From NCBI GenBank assembly GCA_903826775.1, contig CAIKFU010000043.1:34583-98582 (forward strand): a DNA stretch of 64,000 nucleotides, written 5' to 3'. The translations under genes and the position numbers were made by a program. Numbering within the stretch: position 1 is the stretch's first letter; every line of letters begins with the position of its first letter. Below are positions 21,401-34,310 of this stretch, one piece after another. Under the pieces are notes generated by a model that was not told the origin of the DNA, made no database searches, and worked only from the letters and a program-made list of their open reading frames with translations. The DNA comes from an uncultured beta proteobacterium. GTDB taxonomy: Bacteria; Pseudomonadota; Gammaproteobacteria; Burkholderiales; Burkholderiaceae.

Positions 21401-22414
21401 ATGAGCGTGACCCTCGCAATTGATGCTATGGGCGGAGACCATGGTACGGTTGTAACGGTTCCTGCCTCCTGCGATTTTCTGCAAGCCCACCTTGATGCCA
21501 ACATTATTTTGGTTGGCGATCCCGAGTTGCTAAAAGCCGAGCTAGGAAAAATCCCGGACGCTCCAATGGAGCGCATTCAAATCGTTGCGGCCAGTGAAGT
21601 GGTGTTGATGGACGACTCCATCGAAATTGCCCTGCGTCGCAAAAAGAATTCGTCAATGCGCGTCGCCATCGAGCAGGTAAAAGAAGGCTTGGCTGGTGCA
21701 ATTGTTTCCTCCGGCAATACCGGTGCGCTAATGGCGATTTCAAGATACGTTTTAAAAACCCTCGATGGGGTGGATCGCCCCGCCATTGCGGCGGCCATTC
21801 CAAATGAGTTGGGTACCGCCACCACCATGCTGGACTTGGGTGCGAACGCCGATTGCGAACCGGCGCATCTGTTGCAGTTTGCCCGCATGGCCGATGTGAT
21901 GCTTACGGTGTTGGATGGGAATCCCAATCCATCGATTGGATTATTGAATATTGGCGAAGAGGTCATCAAGGGCAATGAGGTGGTGAAGCAGGCCGGAGAA
22001 TTGTTGCGGCAAAGTGGCCTCAATTTTTATGGCAATGTGGAAGGCAATGACATTTTCAAAGGCACGACCCAGATCGTTGTTTGTGACGGTTTTGTCGGTA
22101 ATGTGGCGCTGAAGGCCAGTGAAGGTGTGGCCAAGATGATGGGCAGCATGATCAAGGAAGAATTCAGCCGTTCCTGGTTGACAAAATTGATGGCTTTGAG
22201 CGCAATGCTCCCCCTGATACGGGTTAAAAAGCGAGTCGATCATCGCCGATATAACGGGGCGGTTTTATTGGGCTTGCGCGGCTGCGTGATCAAGAGTCAC
22301 GGGTCGGCCGATCAGTTTGCATTTACAGTTGCCTTAGGGCGCGCATACGAAGCTGCAAAAAATCGTATGGTTGAGCGCATTGCTGAGGTTTTTGGAGCGG
22401 AGACAGTAGCATGA
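21401..22414 (+). CDS. plsX: Phosphate acyltransferase PlsX
   Basis: [26 protein letters not shown]. Confidence 0.95.
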   Translation: MSVTLAIDAMGGDHGTVVTVPASCDFLQAHLDANIILVGDPELLKAELGKIPDAPMERIQIVAASEVVLMDDSIEIALRRKKNSSMRVAIEQVKEGLAGAIVSSGNTGALMAISRYVLKTLDGVDRPAIAAAIPNELGTATTMLDLGANADCEPAHLLQFARMADVMLTVLDGNPNPSIGLLNIGEEVIKGNEVVKQAGELLRQSGLNFYGNVEGNDIFKGTTQIVVCDGFVGNVALKASEGVAKMMGSMIKEEFSRSWLTKLMALSAMLPLIRVKKRVDHRRYNGAVLLGLRGCVIKSHGSADQFAFTVALGRAYEAAKNRMVERIAEVFGAETVA

Positions 22415-23397
22415 GTATTTATTCACGCATCGCAGGTACGGGCAGCTATTTGCCGAGTAATCGATTGAGCAATCAGGATTTGGTGGATTGCTTGGCGAAG
22501 TTGGGGCTGGAAACGAGCGACGAATGGATTAAAACGCGCAGTGGAATTTCGGCGCGGCATTTTGCCGGCGACAGTGAATTGACCAGCGATTTGGCTGTCA
22601 AGGCTTCCCAAGCCGCTTTGGCGAGTGCCAAGGTTCAGCCGATGGACCTGGACCTGATTATTCTTGCGACATCCACTCCCGATAACTTGGGCGGGTTTCC
22701 TAGTACGGCTTGCGTTCTTCAGGACAAGTTGGGCGCCCACAATCAATGCGCGGCCTTTGATGTCCAAGCCGTATGCGCGGGTTTTATGTATGCGGTTTCC
22801 GTTGCCGATGCCTTCATTAGGGCAGGTACCTATCGAAAAGTGTTGGTGGTTGGGGCCGAGGTTTTTTCGCGCATCCTCGACTTTCAAGATCGCGGCACGT
22901 GCGTACTATTCGGGGATGGGGCGGGTGCGATTGTGCTCGAGGCTTCTGACCATCCCGGCATTCTCTCCAGTGCGCTGCATGCGGATGGGCAGCATCGGGA
23001 CATCTTGTGTGTCCCCGGGCGTTCCGCCAACGGCGCGTTGAGCGGATCCGCATTTTTGACTATGGACGGCAAAGCCGTTTTCAAATTGGCTGTGAAGGTG
23101 CTTGAACAGGTTGCCCATGAAGCGTTGGAGCGAGCGAATTTAAAGCCCGAGCAAATTGATTGGCTAGTACCGCATCAGGCGAATATTCGCATCATGGAGA
23201 GTACTGCCCGCAAAATGGGCATATCCATGGATCGGGTGATCGTGACCGTTGGTGAACATGGCAATACCTCCGCCGCGTCGATTCCCTTGGCATTGGATGT
23301 CGGTGTGCGTTCGGGTCAAATCCAGCGCGATCAACTCCTGTTGCTTGAAGGGGTTGGTGGCGGGTTTTCTTGGGGTGCGGTCGTTCTGCGTTATTGA
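22411..23397 (+). CDS. fabH: 3-oxoacyl-ACP synthase III
   Basis: [43 protein letters not shown]. Confidence 0.95.
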   Translation: MSIYSRIAGTGSYLPSNRLSNQDLVDCLAKLGLETSDEWIKTRSGISARHFAGDSELTSDLAVKASQAALASAKVQPMDLDLIILATSTPDNLGGFPSTACVLQDKLGAHNQCAAFDVQAVCAGFMYAVSVADAFIRAGTYRKVLVVGAEVFSRILDFQDRGTCVLFGDGAGAIVLEASDHPGILSSALHADGQHRDILCVPGRSANGALSGSAFLTMDGKAVFKLAVKVLEQVAHEALERANLKPEQIDWLVPHQANIRIMESTARKMGISMDRVIVTVGEHGNTSAASIPLALDVGVRSGQIQRDQLLLLEGVGGGFSWGAVVLRY

Positions 23398-23430
23398 GGT
23401 GTTGATTTTCAATTCTTTGGGTTTTATTTC

Positions 23431-24366
23431 ATGACATTTGCTTTCGTTTTTCCAGGTCAAGGTTCCCAATCCTTAGGGATGCTCAATACCATTGCTGACC
23501 TGCCGGAAGTCCGAGCGACATTGCAGGAGGCTTCAGACGCCCTTGGAGAAGACATTGCCAAGTTGATCGCTGAGGGTCCCGCCGAAGCGTTGGCATTGAC
23601 TACCAATACCCAACCCGTTATGTTGACGGCGGGAATTGCGTTTTACCGGGCGTGGCTTGCCGCTGGCGGACCTTTGCCGGCAGTGATGGCCGGTCATAGT
23701 TTGGGTGAATATTCCGCTTTGGTGGCTGCCGGAGTGATTGCTTTTAAAGACGCTGTTCCGTTGGTGCGTTTTCGAGCCCAAGCAATGCAAAATGCCGTGC
23801 CGGTAGGTAGCGGGGGTATGGCGGCGATCTTGGGATTGGATGATGCCCGCGTCCAAGACGTCTGCCGCGAGGCCAGTCAGGTTTCTGGTGGCGTGGTGGA
23901 GGCGGTGAATTTCAACGCCCCCGGTCAGGTGGTGATAGCCGGATCAACCGATGCCGTGACCAAGGCCTGCGAGATGCTCAAGGCCGCAGGAGCAAAAAGG
24001 GCGTTGCCCTTGCCGGTATCGGCCCCGTTCCACTCGTCGTTGCTGCAACCCGCTTCAGAGGAGCTAAAAGGGTATTTGGAGGGCATTGCATTTCAAGCCC
24101 CCAGTATCCCCGTAATCAACAATGTGGATGTCCAAATACTGCAAGACCCCATCGCGATCAAGGATGCCTTGGTGCGTCAGGCTGCCAAACCCGTGCGTTG
24201 GCAAGAAACCGTTCAGCTGATGGCCCAACAAGGCGTTACCAGGGTTGTGGAGTGCGGACCAGGCAAAGTGTTGGCTGGGCTAACAAAACGGATTAACGAT
24301 CAGGTACAGGGCGTTCCCGTGTTTGACGATGCCAGCTTGAAGGAAGTATTGGCGAGTCTGAAATAA
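23431..24366 (+). CDS. fabD: Malonyl-CoA-ACP transacylase
   Basis: FVFPGQGSQSLGM, MAGHSLGEYSALVAAG. Confidence 0.95.
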   Translation: MTFAFVFPGQGSQSLGMLNTIADLPEVRATLQEASDALGEDIAKLIAEGPAEALALTTNTQPVMLTAGIAFYRAWLAAGGPLPAVMAGHSLGEYSALVAAGVIAFKDAVPLVRFRAQAMQNAVPVGSGGMAAILGLDDARVQDVCREASQVSGGVVEAVNFNAPGQVVIAGSTDAVTKACEMLKAAGAKRALPLPVSAPFHSSLLQPASEELKGYLEGIAFQAPSIPVINNVDVQILQDPIAIKDALVRQAAKPVRWQETVQLMAQQGVTRVVECGPGKVLAGLTKRINDQVQGVPVFDDASLKEVLASLK

Positions 24367-24392
24367 TTGAGCATGCAATCAGAAAAGAGCGA

Positions 24393-25139
24393 ATGATGAA
24401 TCTGGACTTAAGCGGACAAATTGCCTTGGTCACGGGTGCTTCCCGTGGAATTGGTCAGGCGATTGCCGACGAATTGGCCCAATGCGGCGCCAAGGTCATC
24501 GGAACCGCTACTACCGAAGCGGGTGCGAACGCCATCAACGAGCGCTTAAAAGGCAGCGGGGGACACGGCGCCGTGCTGAACGTGACCGACCCGAAGGCTT
24601 GCGAGCAAGTCATTGATTTGATTGTGAAAGATTTTGGCGGGATCAACATCTTGGTGAATAACGCCGGCATCACTCGGGATCAGTTGGCGATGCGCATGAA
24701 AGCAGATGAATGGATGGACGTCATCGATACCAATTTAAGCGCCGTATTTCGCTTATCCCAAGCCGTATTGCGCCCGATGATGAAGGCCCGTGGCGGGCGC
24801 ATCATCAATATTACGTCGATTGTGGGCCACATGGGCAATCCCGGCCAGGTGAATTATGCAGCCGCCAAAGCGGGGGTTTCAGGCATGACCCGCGCCTTGG
24901 CCCGGGAGATTGGCAGCCGCAACATCACCGTCAATTGCGTGGCTCCAGGCTTTATCGACACCGATATGACGCGCTCGCTAAGCGAAGAGCAGCAAACTGC
25001 CCTGAAAGTGAATATTCCGTTGGCCAGGCTTGGAAGTCCCGAAGACGTGGCGCACGCGGTTGCTTTTCTAGCATCGCCTGCTGCCGGCTACATCACGGGA
25101 AATACCTTGCATGTCAATGGCGGGCTGTATTTGGCCTAG
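24393..25139 (+). CDS. fabG: 3-oxoacyl-ACP reductase
   Basis: ALVTGASRGIGQAIA, NNAGITRDQLAMRMK, YAAAKAGVSGMTRALAREI. Confidence 0.95.
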   Translation: MMNLDLSGQIALVTGASRGIGQAIADELAQCGAKVIGTATTEAGANAINERLKGSGGHGAVLNVTDPKACEQVIDLIVKDFGGINILVNNAGITRDQLAMRMKADEWMDVIDTNLSAVFRLSQAVLRPMMKARGGRIINITSIVGHMGNPGQVNYAAAKAGVSGMTRALAREIGSRNITVNCVAPGFIDTDMTRSLSEEQQTALKVNIPLARLGSPEDVAHAVAFLASPAAGYITGNTLHVNGGLYLA

Positions 25140-25242
25140 TCAAAATAGCGAGGATTTCATTAAGTTTTGGCGGATTTGCGAATTTGGTCCGCCAAACTGA
25201 TAAAATCCTTAAACGTTTTTTTTACAACCCCTGGGGGAATTA

Positions 25243-25482
25243 ATGGATAACATCGAACAACGCGTTAAGAAGATCGTCGCTGAGCAATTGGGCGTCGCAG
25301 AAGCAGACATCAAGAATGAGTCTTCTTTTGTGAATGACCTAGGCGCAGACTCTCTTGACACTGTTGAGCTTGTCATGGCTTTAGAAGACGAATTTGGAAT
25401 TGAAATTCCAGACGAGGAAGCTGAAAAAATTACTACTGTTCAGCTTGCCATCGATTTCGCAACATCTAAAGCTCAGGGTTGA
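25243..25482 (+). CDS. acpP: Acyl carrier protein
   Basis: [34 protein letters not shown]. Confidence 0.98.
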   Translation: MDNIEQRVKKIVAEQLGVAEADIKNESSFVNDLGADSLDTVELVMALEDEFGIEIPDEEAEKITTVQLAIDFATSKAQG

Positions 25483-25503
25483 TTCCCTAAGCCTAGGCAT
25501 TAC

Positions 25504-26751
25504 TTGTCAGCATTAAACAGCCGACGCCGGATTGTTGTAACCGGCTTGGGCCTGGTTTCCCCAGTGGGGAACTCGGTTGATGCCGCTTGGTCTAACGTGC
25601 TTGCCGGTAAGTCGGGCATTGCCACATTGACCAAGTTTGATCACTCTGCCTTAAGTGTTCATATCGGCGGAGAAGTCAAAGATTTCAATGTGGAAGAATA
25701 CATTTCGGCAAAAGAAGCTCGCCATATGGATACTTTTATCCATTTCGGCATTGCGGCTGGCACACAAGCAATTCGCGATAGCGGTATCGAGGTTACCGAA
25801 GAAAACGCCGAGCGTATCGGTGTGATGGTGGGTTCCGGTATTGGCGGTCTGCCGATGATTGAAGCCACTGGAGTCGAGTTATTGGCACGGGGCCCTCGCC
25901 GCATTTCCCCTTTCTTTGTGCCTGGATCCATTATCAATATGATTTCCGGCCACTTGAGCATTTTGTTTAACCTCAAAGGTCCGAATATCGCCGCCGTAAC
26001 GGCTTGCACAACCGGTCTTCACAGCATTGGGCTGGCAGCACGCCTAATCCAGTATGGCGATGCCGATGTGATGGTTGCCGGCGGTTCCGAGTCGACCATT
26101 TCCGCATTGGGCATCGGCGGGTTTGCTTCAGCGCGCGCACTGTCTACCCGGAACGACGATCCTACGACGGCTTCGCGTCCATGGGACAAGGATCGCGACG
26201 GTTTCGTATTGGGTGAAGGATCGGGCGTGGTCGTGATCGAAGAATACGAACACGCACGCGCTCGTGGTGCCAGGATTTATTGTGAATTGTTGGGGTTTGG
26301 CATGAGTGGTGATGCGTACCACATGACCGCCCCCAATATGGACGGACCTCGCCGCTGCATGCTCAATGCCATGCGCGATGCGGGTTTGAATGCCGATCAA
26401 ATTCAATACATCAATGCCCACGGAACGTCCACACCCTTGGGTGATAAAAATGAAACCGAGGCCATCAAGGCTGCCTTGGGCGATCAAGCCAAGAAGGTCT
26501 TGGTCAACTCCACCAAATCCATGACCGGCCACTTGTTGGGCGGTGCCGGCGGATTGGAATCCGTCTTTACGATCCTGGCTTTGCACCATCAAAAATCGCC
26601 TCCAACGATCAATATCTTTAATCAGGATCCGGAGTGCGACCTGGATTATTGCGCCAATACCGCCCGCGATTTCAAGATTGACCATGCCGTCAAAAACAAT
26701 TTTGGCTTTGGGGGTACTAACGGCACATTGATTTTTGGCAAATTGCCCTAA
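25504..26751 (+). CDS. fabF: 3-oxoacyl-ACP synthase II
   Basis: [49 protein letters not shown]. Confidence 0.95.
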   Translation: MSALNSRRRIVVTGLGLVSPVGNSVDAAWSNVLAGKSGIATLTKFDHSALSVHIGGEVKDFNVEEYISAKEARHMDTFIHFGIAAGTQAIRDSGIEVTEENAERIGVMVGSGIGGLPMIEATGVELLARGPRRISPFFVPGSIINMISGHLSILFNLKGPNIAAVTACTTGLHSIGLAARLIQYGDADVMVAGGSESTISALGIGGFASARALSTRNDDPTTASRPWDKDRDGFVLGEGSGVVVIEEYEHARARGARIYCELLGFGMSGDAYHMTAPNMDGPRRCMLNAMRDAGLNADQIQYINAHGTSTPLGDKNETEAIKAALGDQAKKVLVNSTKSMTGHLLGGAGGLESVFTILALHHQKSPPTINIFNQDPECDLDYCANTARDFKIDHAVKNNFGFGGTNGTLIFGKLP

Positions 26752-26820
26752 TATCCGTTGTATCCCTAATTTTTGTTTTAACGCTCAACTTTGGTTTGCT
26801 CGATGCAGACCGTGAAAATC

Positions 26821-28281
26821 ATGAAAAAGTACCTCCTGACAATTTTTGCAATGCTCAGTTTTGGGCATTTGTCCTTGGTAACCCCGCTTTACGCCCAAAC
26901 CCCACGGGTGGCCATTCCCGATTTTGCGGACCTGGTTGAAAAGGTCAGTCCTGCCGTTGTAAATATCCGCACGACCGAGAAAGTGGTGATTCAGCAGGCG
27001 CAAAGTGGTGGCATCCCCGGTCTTCCGGACGATCAGGCGGAGTTTTTTCGCCGGTTCTTTGGCGTACCCATACCGGGAATGCCGGGCACCCCTAAACAAC
27101 CCCAGCGCCCGGGTGGAGCACCCCAAGAAGAAGATCGTGGCGTCGGTTCTGGCTTCATCATCGATTCGAACGGCTACGTTCTAACCAATGCCCACGTGGT
27201 CGAGGGTGCCGACACCATTTACGTCACCCTCACGGACAAGCGCGAATTGAAGGCAAAGCTGTTGGGCGCCGACAAGCGTACGGACGTAGCGTTATTGAAA
27301 ATCGAGGCGAAGGATTTGCCGAAATTGCCTTTGGGCGACTCGTCCAAGTTGCGGGTAGGTGAGTGGGTACTAGCTATCGGATCCCCTTTTGGGCTTGAAA
27401 ATACCGTAACGGCCGGAATTGTCTCGGCGAAAAGCCGGGATACCGGCGATTATTTGCCATTTATTCAAACCGACGTTGCGGTCAATCCCGGAAATTCCGG
27501 CGGCCCATTGATCAATACCGCAGGTCAGGTGATCGGCATCAACTCGCAAATATTCAGTCGCTCAGGCGGCTACATGGGCATTTCGTTTGCGATCCCGATC
27601 GATGAGGCGATGCGGGTTGCCGATCAGTTGCGGAGCTCGGGAAAATTGGTGAGGGGTCGCATCGGAGTTGCCTTGGGGGAAATGACCAAGGAGGTTTCTG
27701 AAAGCCTTGGATTGGGTAAACCGCGTGGTGCGTATGTTCGCAATGTTGAGCCTGGCGGGCCAGCCGCAATCGGCGGGATTGAGTCGGGAGACGTGATTTT
27801 GAACTTTAACGGTCGCGACATCCCCAAATCGACCGATCTGCCGAGAATCGTCGGCGAGACCAAGCCTGGATCCCATGCGACAGTGCAGATCTGGCGCAAG
27901 GGCGCTACCAAAGAATTGACGTTGACCGTTGCCGATGCCGAGGTAAGCGAGAAAGTGGCTGGCAAAAAATCGGATGCCCCTAGTGCAGCTAGCGGAACCA
28001 CCAGCAATGCCTTTGCAGCCGGGGTTACCGAGTTAAGCGATGCGAAGAAAAAGGAACTGAACACGCGTATTGGCGTCGAAGTGACTGGATTGAGCGATGG
28101 CCCTTTGGCCCGAGCCGGGGTTCGCATTGGTGATGTCATCGTTCGCATCGGCGATGTGGATGTTTCCAGTGTGAAGCAATACGAGTCTGTGGTGAAAGGC
28201 TTGGACCAAAATCGTGCTGTTCCGGTCTTTATCCGCCGGGCTGACAGCACCTTGGTGATTCCGGTTAAGCCCAAATCCTGA
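26821..28281 (+). CDS. Periplasmic serine protease MucD/DegP-like, two PDZ domains
   Basis: GSGFIIDSNGYVLTNAHVVEGAD, TDVALLKIEA, NPGNSGGPLIN; start chosen at signal peptide MKKYLLT. Confidence 0.92.
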   Translation: MKKYLLTIFAMLSFGHLSLVTPLYAQTPRVAIPDFADLVEKVSPAVVNIRTTEKVVIQQAQSGGIPGLPDDQAEFFRRFFGVPIPGMPGTPKQPQRPGGAPQEEDRGVGSGFIIDSNGYVLTNAHVVEGADTIYVTLTDKRELKAKLLGADKRTDVALLKIEAKDLPKLPLGDSSKLRVGEWVLAIGSPFGLENTVTAGIVSAKSRDTGDYLPFIQTDVAVNPGNSGGPLINTAGQVIGINSQIFSRSGGYMGISFAIPIDEAMRVADQLRSSGKLVRGRIGVALGEMTKEVSESLGLGKPRGAYVRNVEPGGPAAIGGIESGDVILNFNGRDIPKSTDLPRIVGETKPGSHATVQIWRKGATKELTLTVADAEVSEKVAGKKSDAPSAASGTTSNAFAAGVTELSDAKKKELNTRIGVEVTGLSDGPLARAGVRIGDVIVRIGDVDVSSVKQYESVVKGLDQNRAVPVFIRRADSTLVIPVKPKS

Positions 28282-28310
28282 GGGTTACTAAGCCGTAAGA
28301 CCCTCAGCCA
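28279..28310 (+). terminator. Hairpin immediately after mucD stop
   Basis: TGAGGGT...ACCCTCA inverted repeat; no strong T tract. Confidence 0.3.
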
Positions 28311-28395
28311 TTACAATCACCTGAAGACGACTTATTGCAGCGCATCATTGGGGTGCGCTCTGACAAGGCGTTTTTGATCTACAACCGAAGACGCT

Positions 28396-30204
28396 ATGGA
28401 TTTAATCCGCAATTTTTCTATCATCGCCCACATTGACCATGGTAAATCCACCTTGGCGGATCGCATCATTCAGTTGTGCGGTGGCTTGTCCGAGCGGGAG
28501 ATGGAAGCGCAGGTTCTCGATTCCATGGATATTGAGCGCGAACGCGGGATTACGATCAAAGCGCAAACTGCGGCCTTAAATTACAAAGCCAAAGACGGCA
28601 AAATTTACAATCTGAATTTGATCGACACCCCAGGGCACGTCGATTTTTCATATGAAGTGAGCAGGTCCTTATCCGCATGCGAAGGCGCTTTATTGGTGGT
28701 GGATGCCAGTCAAGGCGTAGAGGCTCAAACGGTGGCCAATTGCTATACCGCCATTGAACTGGGTGTGGAAGTGGTTCCCATCCTAAATAAAATCGATTTG
28801 CCCCAGGCGGATCCCGAGCGGGCAAAGCAGGAAATTGAAGACGTGATCGGTATCGATGCTACCGACGCGATTACCTGTTCTGCCAAGACGGGTCTTGGTG
28901 TGGCAGACGTGATTGAAGAAATGATTCGGCGTGTTCCCCCGCCCGAAGGGGATGTCGCCAAGCCACTGCAAGCATTGATCATCGACTCCTGGTTCGACAA
29001 TTACGTCGGCGTGGTGATGTTGGTGCGGGTAATCAACGGCTCCTTAAAACCCAAAGACAAAATTTTGTTGATGGCCCACGGTTCCACCCATCTGGTTGAG
29101 CACGTCGGGGTGTTTTGTCCCAAATCGGTCGATCGCCCGGAATTGCGCGCAGGGCAGGTGGGTTTTATTATTGCCGGCATCAAAGAGTTGAAGGCGGCAA
29201 AAGTAGGGGATACCGTAACGCACGCCTCGGGTCAACAAGGCCGCACGCCGGCAACCGTTCCGCTACCCGGTTTTAAGGAAGTGCAGTCCCAGGTGTTTGC
29301 GGGCCTGTACCCCATCGACGCGAGCGAGTACGATGCCTTGCGCGAATCGCTTGAAAAATTAAAATTGAACGACGCGTCGCTGTTGTATGAGCCCGAGGTT
29401 TCACAAGCTTTGGGTTTCGGTTTTCGGTGCGGATTCTTGGGTTTGCTGCACATGGAAATTGTGCAGGAGCGCCTTGAGCGCCAGTATGGAATGGAATTAA
29501 TCACCACGGCCCCAACCGTGGTGTATCAGGTCAAGCAACGCGACGGCACGGTGTTAACCGTCGACAACCCGTCCAAGATGCCCGATCCCAGCAAGATCGA
29601 AGCGATTCTCGAGCCGATCGTCACGGTCAACTTGTACATGCCTCAGGAGTATGTTGGTACGGTGATCACCTTGTGTACGGGCAAGCGTGGCGTGCAAATG
29701 AATATGAATTACCTTGGCCGGCAAGTGCAGTTGACCTATGAGATGCCGATGGCCGAAATCGTGATGGATTTCTTTGACCGCTTGAAATCGGTATCCAGGG
29801 GGTATGCTTCCATGGATTACGAATTCAAGGAATACCGGACGGCGGACGTGGTCAAGGTCGATATTTTGATTAACGGCGAAAAGGTGGATGCCTTATCGGT
29901 GATCGTTCACCGCAGCAATAGCCAGTCTCGCGGTCGCGATGTGGTGTCCAAGATGCGGGGAATCATCCCGCGTCAGATGTTCGATGTGGCGATCCAGGCT
30001 GCAATCGGTAGCAATATCGTGGCACGCGAAAATGTGAAGGCCTTACGTAAGAATGTCTTGGCCAAATGTTATGGTGGTGATATTTCACGCAAGCGCAAGC
30101 TGCTTGAAAAGCAAAAAGAGGGTAAGAAACGCATGAAGCAGGTTGGTAACGTAGAAATTCCACAGGAAGCCTTTTTGGCGATTTTGCAGGTAGACGACAA
30201 ATGA
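28396..30204 (+). CDS. lepA: Translation elongation factor 4
   Basis: [43 protein letters not shown]. Confidence 0.98.
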   Translation: MDLIRNFSIIAHIDHGKSTLADRIIQLCGGLSEREMEAQVLDSMDIERERGITIKAQTAALNYKAKDGKIYNLNLIDTPGHVDFSYEVSRSLSACEGALLVVDASQGVEAQTVANCYTAIELGVEVVPILNKIDLPQADPERAKQEIEDVIGIDATDAITCSAKTGLGVADVIEEMIRRVPPPEGDVAKPLQALIIDSWFDNYVGVVMLVRVINGSLKPKDKILLMAHGSTHLVEHVGVFCPKSVDRPELRAGQVGFIIAGIKELKAAKVGDTVTHASGQQGRTPATVPLPGFKEVQSQVFAGLYPIDASEYDALRESLEKLKLNDASLLYEPEVSQALGFGFRCGFLGLLHMEIVQERLERQYGMELITTAPTVVYQVKQRDGTVLTVDNPSKMPDPSKIEAILEPIVTVNLYMPQEYVGTVITLCTGKRGVQMNMNYLGRQVQLTYEMPMAEIVMDFFDRLKSVSRGYASMDYEFKEYRTADVVKVDILINGEKVDALSVIVHRSNSQSRGRDVVSKMRGIIPRQMFDVAIQAAIGSNIVARENVKALRKNVLAKCYGGDISRKRKLLEKQKEGKKRMKQVGNVEIPQEAFLAILQVDDK

Positions 30205-31007
30205 ACTTCGCATTAATTTTATTGGTGTTGGTGATTATTTCCGGCATTGCATGGGTAGCCGACAAATTGCATTTTGCTCCGCAAAGGCGGGCTGCGGGAA
30301 TCGACCGCATGCCGTTGTGGCTCGAGTATTCAGCAAGCTTTTTTCCGGTAATCTGCGCGGTGTTTGTGCTGAGGTCTTTTTTGGTTGAGCCGTTTAAGAT
30401 TCCATCCGGATCGATGATCCCGACCTTGCAGATCGGTGATTTTATTTTGGTGAACAAATTCACCTATGGCATCCGCTTGCCGGTGATCAATAAAAAAATA
30501 ATTGATCTGGGTTCTCCTAAGCGTGGCGATGTGGTGGTCTTTCGTTATCCACGCGATGAATCGGTTGACTACATCAAGCGCATTGTGGGGGTTCCCGGGG
30601 ACGTCATCGAGTATTACGACAAGCGCTTGAAGATCAATGGCCAGCCGCTTGAATACAGCGGCGGGGATTCCTATCTGGATCCCGAGAATATGCGCTATGC
30701 CAAGCGCTACACGGAAAAGTTTCCGACCGATCTTGGCGGGGTTCAGCACGACATTCTGAATGACCCCGATCGAACCGCAGGCGTGTATTTGACCGAGCGG
30801 TATCCCGGCATGGAATTTTGCCAATATCAAAATTCGGGCTTGACCTGCAAGGTTCCTGAGGGTCATTATTTCGCCATGGGCGATAACCGCGACAACAGTG
30901 CCGATTCCCGTTATTGGGGTTTTGTTCCGGATGCCAATCTGGTTGGGCGGGCGTTTTTCGTTTGGCTTAATCTTGGATCCCTGGGCCGCATCGGTGGTTT
31001 TAATTAG
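30201..31007 (+). CDS. lepB: Signal peptidase I
   Basis: [70 protein letters not shown]. Confidence 0.96.
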   Translation: MNFALILLVLVIISGIAWVADKLHFAPQRRAAGIDRMPLWLEYSASFFPVICAVFVLRSFLVEPFKIPSGSMIPTLQIGDFILVNKFTYGIRLPVINKKIIDLGSPKRGDVVVFRYPRDESVDYIKRIVGVPGDVIEYYDKRLKINGQPLEYSGGDSYLDPENMRYAKRYTEKFPTDLGGVQHDILNDPDRTAGVYLTERYPGMEFCQYQNSGLTCKVPEGHYFAMGDNRDNSADSRYWGFVPDANLVGRAFFVWLNLGSLGRIGGFN

Positions 31008-31027
31008 GTAACGCTGGCGCACAGCAC

Positions 31028-31819
31028 ATGAACGCACGCTCCGTCATCGATACCGCCCCCCTTCAGCAAAGGTTGGGGTATGAATTTAAAAAGCCGGAGC
31101 TGTTGAATCAAGCCTTGACCCATCGCAGCCACAGCAAAAAAAATAACGAACGCTTGGAATTTTTGGGGGATTCGGTCTTAAATTGCGTTGTGGCTGAAAT
31201 GCTGTATGAACGCTATTCCGATTTGGATGAAGGGGATCTATCCAGAGTGCGGGCCAATCTCGTCAAGCAACAAGCCCTGTACGAGATTGCGCAATCGCTA
31301 TCCTTGTCGGATTATTTGCGTTTGGGCGAGGGCGAATTAAAAAGTGGCGGATTTCGTCGGCCATCGATTTTGGCCGATACGCTAGAAGCCATCACCGGAG
31401 CGATATTGCTCGATGGCGGCTTTGATACTGCCAAAACCTGTTTGCGCAAACTCTATTCCATTATCTTGGCCCATGTGGATCCAATGACCTTGGGTAAAGA
31501 CGACAAGACCTTGCTGCAGGAGGGTTTGCAAAGTTTCCAAATTCCCTTGCCCACCTACAATGTGATCGGGACTTCGGGCGCAGCGCACAATCAGCAGTTC
31601 GAAGTGGAATGCCTGATTCCGAGTTTAAAAATCACCGTCAAGGGTGAGGGCGCTTCGCGTCGCGCTGCCGAACAAGGTGCCGCCAAGCTGGCGTTGCTCG
31701 ATCTGCAAAAAGCCCTCTCGCAAGCATCGCGCAAACCGAAAAAGACCCGCGCCGCCAAGAAAAAAGCAGCCAAGCAGGATGTCTCCGAAGAGCAGTTAAA
31801 TCTTAAGCTGAAAGGCTAA
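31028..31819 (+). CDS. rnc: Ribonuclease III
   Basis: [21 protein letters not shown] and C-terminal dsRBD; long Lys/Ala-rich tail. Confidence 0.96.
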   Translation: MNARSVIDTAPLQQRLGYEFKKPELLNQALTHRSHSKKNNERLEFLGDSVLNCVVAEMLYERYSDLDEGDLSRVRANLVKQQALYEIAQSLSLSDYLRLGEGELKSGGFRRPSILADTLEAITGAILLDGGFDTAKTCLRKLYSIILAHVDPMTLGKDDKTLLQEGLQSFQIPLPTYNVIGTSGAAHNQQFEVECLIPSLKITVKGEGASRRAAEQGAAKLALLDLQKALSQASRKPKKTRAAKKKAAKQDVSEEQLNLKLKG

Positions 31820-31821
31820 TC

Positions 31822-32760
31822 GTGTTCAGATGCGGCACTATTGCCATTGTTGGTCGTCCCAATATGGGCAAGTCGACCTTGCTCAATGCTTTGGTTGGTC
31901 AAAAGATCAGCATTACTTCCCGTAAGGCGCAGACGACCCGCCATCGCATTTTGGGGATCCAGACACGGGAGCAGGCCCAGTTTGTATTTATCGATACGCC
32001 GGGTTTTCAAACGCGCTTGGTCAGCACCCTCAATAAGGCACTCAACCGTGCCGTTACGACCACCTTGCAGGACGTGAATGTCGTGTGCTTCATCATCGAG
32101 GCAGGGTATTTCGGCGAGGACGATGCCAAGGTCTTGCGCCTGTTGCCGGACGATTTGCCGGTGATATTGGTCTTGAACAAACTCGATCTGTTTGCCAACC
32201 GTTCCGAAAGCCCCGAAGAGCGGGACCGGTCGTTGTTGGAATTCATGGCGAAAATGGGTCAACCGTGGAGCGAATTGGGTGGCCGCCCAGAACAGAGTGA
32301 AACGGCTTTCGCCGAAATCGTTCCGATGAGTGGAAAAAATCCCCATGATGTGCAGCGTTTATTGGATATCCTGGAGGAGTATTTGCCCGAGGGCGAGGCG
32401 CGGTACGATCCGGAAACGTTAACGGACCGCAGCGAACGGTTTTTGGCTGCCGAAATCTTGCGTGAGAAGATCTTTCGTTTTACCGGCGAGGAACTGCCTT
32501 ACACCAGCACCGTCGTGATCGATCAATTTAAAATGGACGGCCGCATGCGCCGGATTGCCGCGACCATCCTGGTTGATCGGGATAGTCACAAAGCCATGAT
32601 CATTGGCGAGAAGGGCGAACGCTTGAAGAAAATTTCCACCGAAGCGCGCCTGGATATGGAAAAGCTTTTTGACGGCAAGGTTTTTCTGGAAACCTGGGTG
32701 AAGGTTAAACGGGGTTGGGCGGACGATCGTGCCGAATTGCGGGCGCAAGGTTTGGAATAA
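31822..32760 (+). CDS. era: GTPase Era
   Basis: [33 protein letters not shown] domain [16 protein letters not shown]. Confidence 0.97.
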   Translation: MFRCGTIAIVGRPNMGKSTLLNALVGQKISITSRKAQTTRHRILGIQTREQAQFVFIDTPGFQTRLVSTLNKALNRAVTTTLQDVNVVCFIIEAGYFGEDDAKVLRLLPDDLPVILVLNKLDLFANRSESPEERDRSLLEFMAKMGQPWSELGGRPEQSETAFAEIVPMSGKNPHDVQRLLDILEEYLPEGEARYDPETLTDRSERFLAAEILREKIFRFTGEELPYTSTVVIDQFKMDGRMRRIAATILVDRDSHKAMIIGEKGERLKKISTEARLDMEKLFDGKVFLETWVKVKRGWADDRAELRAQGLE

Positions 32761-33495
32761 ATGGCCGTCACCCGCATTGCGAACGAACCCGCTTTTGTGT
32801 TGCACAGCATTCCGTATAAAGAGACTAGCCTCATTCTGGATGTGTTTACCCGCCAACATGGGCGGATGGCGTTGATTGCCAAGGGTGCAAAACGCCCCCA
32901 CTCTGCGCTGCGACCTGTATTGCAACGCTTTCAACCATTATTGATTTCTTGGAGCGGCAAATCCGAATTGCGCACCTTAACCAAATCGGAATGGGTTGGC
33001 GGAACGCCTTCCCTAGTCGGCGACGCCTTGTTATGCGGTTTTTACCTGAACGAGTTGCTGGTGAAATTTTTGGCGCGCGAGGATGAATACGAAACCTTGT
33101 ACGACCGGTATAGCGAGACGATCTTGGCGTTGTCCAATTTGGAAAGCGAGTCAAAGGGACTGGAAGAAATTTTGCGTCCATTTGAACTGGTCTTATTGCA
33201 ACAGACGGGATACGCCGCTGCCTTGGATCGCTGCGTAGAATCCAACTTGCCGCCGCTTGCCGATGAGGATTACGTATATCAACCAGAGCGTGGCGTGCGA
33301 CCCTATCAATCCGATGATCCTGGGCATTGGCCGGTACTAAGCGGCAGGGTTTTGCTCGATATGGCCACCGGAAATTTTTCGGATCCGCAGACCCTTTCCG
33401 AAAGCAAGCAACTCATGCGCTTTCTACTCGGCCTGCATCTTCAGGATCAAGTATTGATGACGCGTCAAATTTTGATTGACCTGAAGAAGATTTAG
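32761..33495 (+). CDS. recO: DNA repair protein RecO
   Basis: [36 protein letters not shown]; between era and pdxJ. Confidence 0.93.
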   Translation: MAVTRIANEPAFVLHSIPYKETSLILDVFTRQHGRMALIAKGAKRPHSALRPVLQRFQPLLISWSGKSELRTLTKSEWVGGTPSLVGDALLCGFYLNELLVKFLAREDEYETLYDRYSETILALSNLESESKGLEEILRPFELVLLQQTGYAAALDRCVESNLPPLADEDYVYQPERGVRPYQSDDPGHWPVLSGRVLLDMATGNFSDPQTLSESKQLMRFLLGLHLQDQVLMTRQILIDLKKI

Positions 33496-33536
33496 CCGAA
33501 TAGGAAGTTCCATGGAAATTGCGTTAATCTGAGCAC

Positions 33537-34310
33537 ATGAGCACTGTCCCAACACTATTACTCGGCATCAACATCGATCATGTGGCGACTTTGCGAAATG
33601 CCCGCGGTACCGTGTACCCAGACCCAATCAAGGCTGCTTGCCTAGCCGAAGAGGCGGGTGCCGATCTGATTACCCTGCATTTGCGCGAGGATCGTCGGCA
33701 CATCAAAGACGCAGACCTCTTCGCTTTGCGCCCCTTGATTCGTACGCGCATGAATTTGGAATGCGCTGTTACAGCGGAGATGTTGGAGATTGCCTGCAAG
33801 GTTCGGCCACAGGATGTCTGTTTGGTGCCAGAGCGTCGTGAAGAGGTTACCACGGAAGGCGGGTTGGATGTGGCAGGGCGCTTGGAAAGCGTGACGGCCG
33901 CAGTTGCGCAGTTGAAGGCATCGGGTATTCGGGTTTCGCTGTTCATCGATCCTACGGAGCATCAAATCCAAGCCGCTAAACAAACCGGCGCGAGCGTGGT
34001 GGAATTGCATACTGGTCGTTATGCCGACATTCAAGGAAACGATCAGGCGATGGAGTTGGATCGGCTGGTTCGTGCAGCGCAATTGGGCGTCAAGCTGGGT
34101 TTGTGCGTGAATGCCGGGCATGGACTGCACGAGGGTAACGTCTTGCCTGTGGCGGCCATTCCCGAATTGTCCGAATTGAATATCGGTCACGCGATTGTGG
34201 CCGAAGCGCTATTTAAAGGATGGCAGAAAGCCATCGTCGATATGAAGGCGTTGATGAATCGGGCTCGTGAAGAAGGTGTGCAACCCGCACCTGGGGCGGC
34301 ATCAAGATGA
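33537..34310 (+). CDS. pdxJ: Pyridoxine 5'-phosphate synthase
   Basis: [49 protein letters not shown]. Confidence 0.97.
   Translation: MSTVPTLLLGINIDHVATLRNARGTVYPDPIKAACLAEEAGADLITLHLREDRRHIKDADLFALRPLIRTRMNLECAVTAEMLEIACKVRPQDVCLVPERREEVTTEGGLDVAGRLESVTAAVAQLKASGIRVSLFIDPTEHQIQAAKQTGASVVELHTGRYADIQGNDQAMELDRLVRAAQLGVKLGLCVNAGHGLHEGNVLPVAAIPELSELNIGHAIVAEALFKGWQKAIVDMKALMNRAREEGVQPAPGAASR

Noticed and set aside
26128-26685. 185-aa minus-strand ORF
   Set aside because: Antisense to fabF.
30330-31037. 235-aa minus-strand ORF
   Set aside because: Antisense to lepB; shadow ORF.
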